From NCBI GenBank assembly GCA_905197685.1, contig CAJJZS010000019.1, forward strand, positions 1 through 21,430: 21,430 nucleotides of DNA, written 5' to 3'. Origin of the DNA: an uncultured Oscillospiraceae bacterium. GTDB taxonomy: Bacteria; Bacillota; Clostridia; Oscillospirales; Ruminococcaceae. Shown one piece after another: positions 21,307-21,430 of the stretch. Position 1 is the stretch's first letter. Each line of letters begins with the position of its first letter. The notes beneath the pieces were generated by a model that saw nothing but the letters and a program-made list of their open reading frames with translations, was not told the DNA's origin and made no database searches. A program made the translations under genes and the position numbers.

Positions 21307-21430
21307 TCTTTACAGCACTCTGCCGCTTTCCACAGCAGGGACAATGCACAGTTCCTGCCAACAGTGTACCCTACTGATAATTTGCATTATGAGAAGTTTG
21401 ATGATGGCAGCGTGAAATGTATTGAGGATG
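21307..21430 (+). pseudogene. hsdS: Fragment resembling a type I restriction specificity subunit (HsdS), truncated by the window
   Basis: A plus-strand frame open from the stop at 21304-21306 to the window end translates to a stretch containing YPTDNLHYEKF and DGSVKCIED. From memory, DN-L-YYEK followed by (D)GSVKCIEDEIPFEIPE is a recurrent segment just before the second half of many Firmicute HsdS proteins, which recognise DNA for type I restriction-modification. No start codon, ribosome site or upstream HsdS sequence is present: the residues before it do not resemble the usual 'KEGKIKKDK...RGDDN' lead-in. It is therefore more likely a silent or broken cassette than the start of an intact gene. 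The match rests on about 20 residues. Confidence 0.45.

Noticed and set aside
21207..21377. 56-codon plus-strand frame starting MSVEHHQTAL
   Set aside because: No ribosome site and no family resemblance; it is out of frame with the hsdS-like stretch it overlaps. It could be a remnant, but there is not enough to call it a gene.

Overview
The window looks like a low-to-moderate GC Firmicute, most likely an anaerobic gut-type member of the Clostridia. The clues are strong AGGAGG-type ribosome binding sites, near-consensus sigma-A promoters, lipoprotein signal peptides, a glucan phosphorylase/4-alpha-glucanotransferase pair, and small clostridial families (DUF3343, DUF4349, a CD3072/TudS-type protein). 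The lineage is inferred from gene style only, because the window has no rRNA or marker gene.

Layout. (1) 1-2559, minus: the N-terminal 853 codons of a large secreted beta-helix surface protein whose end lies outside the window. Its promoter is easily read, and its leader carries two abutting perfect palindromes. (2) 2761-3354, minus: an XRE-cupin regulator, divergent across a T-rich gap from (3) 3858-8686, plus: a TudS-related putative desulfidase fused by an ATGA overlap to a CUT1-type ABC importer in the order ATPase, permease, permease, binding lipoprotein. A long bidirectional terminator at 8696-8736 closes this operon. (4) 8735-12454, minus: a heterodimeric ABC exporter with complementary degenerate ATP sites. 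A leader of about 360 nt precedes it, with its own strong promoter, a 26-codon leader ORF with an ideal RBS, an intrinsic terminator, and a 7-codon mini-ORF whose stop overlaps the GTG start of the first exporter gene. This looks like a translation-dependent attenuator. (5) 12939-13211, minus: a DUF3343 protein. (6) 13368-17172, minus: malQ-glgP for alpha-glucan breakdown. (7) 17416-19641, plus: a DUF4349 lipoprotein and an MscS-family channel, ending at a strong terminator. (8) 19736-20307: three tandem copies of a 194-bp non-coding repeat. (9) 20304-21050, minus: a five-helix membrane protein of unknown function. (10) 21307-21430: a fragment resembling part of a type I restriction specificity subunit, running off the window.

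How the parts may work together. The regulator probably controls the divergent importer/desulfidase operon, which would take up a small carbohydrate-like or sulfur-bearing compound. The exporter is probably induced when an antibiotic stalls ribosomes on the leader ORF. malQ and glgP convert maltodextrin or glycogen into glucose-1-phosphate. The lipoprotein and MscS channel are envelope functions with separate promoters. The parts most worth following up are the exporter leader, the desulfidase-importer operon, the 194-bp repeat array and the twin palindromes.
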